Positions 63,129 through 64,000 of a stretch of DNA of 64,000 bases are shown here, in pieces. The DNA comes from Dasania phycosphaerae. GTDB taxonomy: Bacteria; Pseudomonadota; Gammaproteobacteria; Pseudomonadales; Dasaniaceae. The stretch covers positions 178,418 to 242,417 of the forward strand of contig NZ_JAPTGG010000007.1 in NCBI RefSeq assembly GCF_026891035.1. The letters are read 5' to 3'. The notes under the pieces were generated by a model, which did no database searches, was not told where the DNA came from, and was given only the letters and a program-made list of their open reading frames with translations. Position 1 is the stretch's first letter. The number at the start of each line of letters is the position of its first letter. The translations under genes and the position numbers were made by a program.

Positions 63129-63178
63129 CGGTTATTCAGGGGCTTTTTAAGGGTGGCCTTAAAGGGCAGGAATAACCG
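63129..63178 (+). other. Nested hairpin before the peroxiredoxin gene
   Basis: Outer 9-bp arms CGGTTATTC (63129-63137) and GAATAACCG (63170-63178) enclose an inner TTTAAGG / CCTTAAA hairpin. It ends 37 bp before the ATG. It may fold in the leader RNA; no U tract follows, so it is not a simple attenuator. Confidence 0.55.
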
Positions 63179-63215
63179 CAAATAATGTAAACATAACTTT
63201 TTGGAGGCTCGAACA

Positions 63216-63818
63216 ATGAGTGTACTCGTTGGCAAACCCGCACCGGATTTTACTTGCAGCGCTGTTTTAGGTAATGGCGAGATAGTTGATGGTTTTAACC
63301 TAACTGAAACCATCAAAGGCAAGATAGGCTTGGTGTTTTTCTACCCCTTAGACTTCACTTTTGTGTGCCCTTCAGAGCTATTAGCGGTAGACCACCGCAT
63401 GGCCAAGTTTAAAGAGCTGGGTGTAGAGGTTATTGGTGTATCTATAGACTCGCACTTCACTCACAACGCCTGGCGCAACACGCCTATCAACAAAGGCGGC
63501 ATAGGCCCTGTAGGCTACACCTTGGCAGCCGATATTAACCATGATATCTGTCGCGCTTACGATGTTGAGTCGGTTGATGGCGTTGCATTCCGCGGTGCGT
63601 TTATTATCGATAAAGAAGGCATAGTGCGTTCACAAACTGTTAACGACCTACCTTTAGGCCGTAACTTTGACGACTTTATCCGTGTTATCGAAGCCCTACA
63701 ATTCCACGAAGAGCATGGCGAAGTTTGCCCAGCTGGTTGGAACAAAGGCGACAAGGGTATGGATGCATCACCTGAAGGTGTTGCCGCTTACCTAAGCGAG
63801 AATGCTGATAAGCTTTAA
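63216..63818 (+). CDS. Typical 2-Cys peroxiredoxin (AhpC/Prx1 type)
   Basis: A 200-aa thiol peroxidase that reduces hydrogen peroxide and alkyl hydroperoxides. The peroxidatic cysteine is C51 (LDFTFVCPSEL) and the resolving cysteine lies in GEVCPAGW near residue 171. KGGIGPVGY resembles the GGLG loop of peroxide-sensitive forms. ATG 63216 has GGAGG 9 nt upstream and is preferred to the longer TTG frame. No AhpF gene follows, so thioredoxin is the likely reductant. It is expressed divergently from bfd. Confidence 0.95.
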   Translation: MSVLVGKPAPDFTCSAVLGNGEIVDGFNLTETIKGKIGLVFFYPLDFTFVCPSELLAVDHRMAKFKELGVEVIGVSIDSHFTHNAWRNTPINKGGIGPVGYTLAADINHDICRAYDVESVDGVAFRGAFIIDKEGIVRSQTVNDLPLGRNFDDFIRVIEALQFHEEHGEVCPAGWNKGDKGMDASPEGVAAYLSENADKL

Positions 63819-63823
63819 GTAAA

Positions 63824-63865
63824 AAGCTGCAAGCTGCAAGCTGCAAGCTGCAAGTTGTAAGCTGT
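63824..63865. repeat. Heptamer tandem repeat
   Basis: Six units of 7 bp: AAGCTGC four times, then AAGTTGT and AAGCTGT, beginning 5 bp after the peroxiredoxin stop and ending 13 bp before the insertion-sequence end. Confidence 0.93.
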
Positions 63866-63878
63866 AAGAAAAGTGATG

Positions 63879-64000
63879 TGACCCACATAAAACGGACACT
63901 TAGATTGCAGCTTTATAGCAGAGCATTGGCACCTGATTCAAGGTGCCATGTACTCGCCACGTGTTATAAAAGTCATTAATGTAGGACTGCACCAAGCGTT
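63879..64000 (-). mobile_element. End of an insertion sequence, cut by window edge
   Basis: TGACCCACATAAAACGGACACT at 63879-63900 looks like the terminal inverted repeat of an IS3/IS481-like element, and the transposase reading frame ends immediately inside it. The other end and any target duplication lie outside the window. The boundary at 63879 is inferred. Confidence 0.6.
63900..64000 (-). CDS. Transposase, integrase-core C-terminal fragment
   Basis: The leftward frame from the edge gives RLVQSYINDFYNTWRVHG, followed by TLNQVPMLCYKAAI and a TAA stop. The YI-x-FYN-x2-R-x-H-x-L-x4-P pattern is the conserved C-terminus of rve-type transposases (IS3/IS481 families). Only the last 32 residues are inside the window. 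Whether the full gene is intact cannot be seen. Confidence 0.72.
   Translation of the reverse strand, partial: RLVQSYINDFYNTWRVHGTLNQVPMLCYKAAI

Noticed and set aside
1..64000. CRISPR arrays, tRNA or rRNA genes, prophage, toxin-antitoxin or defence system
   Set aside because: No regularly spaced repeats, cloverleaf-like RNA genes, phage structural genes or recognisable defence genes were seen on either strand.

Overview
The window looks like an accessory catabolic region of a moderately low-GC marine gammaproteobacterium. The bfr/bfd pair, rnk, SpuC-type aminotransferases and the style of the TonB-dependent receptors (an ARKQ..AQDVPIA.. N-terminus) resemble Cellvibrionales-type genomes such as Spongiibacteraceae and Halieaceae. 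That placement is inference from gene style only; no rRNA gene is present to test it.

Region 1 (1-18.4 kb). The left edge cuts a GGDEF-EAL gene. Two LysR paralogues (1688 and 17500) then bracket a module of two paralogous class III aminotransferases, two tandem paralogous TonB-dependent receptors, a TPR-sulfotransferase, a ferredoxin reductase, a 2Fe-2S ferredoxin, an MFS carrier and a Rieske oxygenase. The last four form a plausible uptake and three-component oxygenase system.

Region 2 (18.7-27.8 kb). A PuuC-like aldehyde dehydrogenase, an APC permease and an aspartase lie in a row ending at a strong terminator. A flavin monooxygenase follows on the other strand, then a Rid protein - DUF1028 - M20 deacylase operon.

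Region 3 (27.8-36.5 kb). A third TonB-dependent receptor, an Asp/Asn hydroxylase-like protein with a propeller-like protein, a second TPR-sulfotransferase with an altered 3'-phosphate-binding motif, and a TetR-MATE pair.

Region 4 (36.7-61.2 kb) is the most distinctive part. A three-gene cassette (FAD oxidoreductase A, FAD oxidoreductase B, GcvT-like folate protein) occurs twice, in opposite orientation: 36736-41115 (+) and 56288-51903 (-). Copy 1 is followed by a glutamine-synthetase-like ligase, a SnoaL/NTF2-AraC fusion and a Rieske oxygenase. Copy 2 is divergent from an AraC gene that is followed by a Rieske oxygenase, a class I amidotransferase and an aminotransferase. Between the copies lie a 1003-aa XRE-GAF-PAS-GGDEF-EAL protein, another AraC, an MFS carrier and a P1-family aminopeptidase. 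All three Rieske proteins in the window carry the E-x2-H-x4-H iron-site pattern of carnitine/stachydrine-type quaternary-amine oxygenases. My working idea is that the region degrades N-methylated amines or betaines: Rieske or flavin N-demethylation, capture of one-carbon units on folate, gamma-glutamylation of freed amines, and transamination and aldehyde oxidation of the backbone. The substrate is unknown.

Region 5 (61.2-64 kb) is housekeeping and iron/oxidative-stress: rnk, bfr, bfd with a good Fur box, and a 2-Cys peroxiredoxin. It is followed by a heptamer tandem repeat and the 3' end of an insertion sequence cut by the right edge. No rRNA, tRNA, CRISPR array or prophage was seen.
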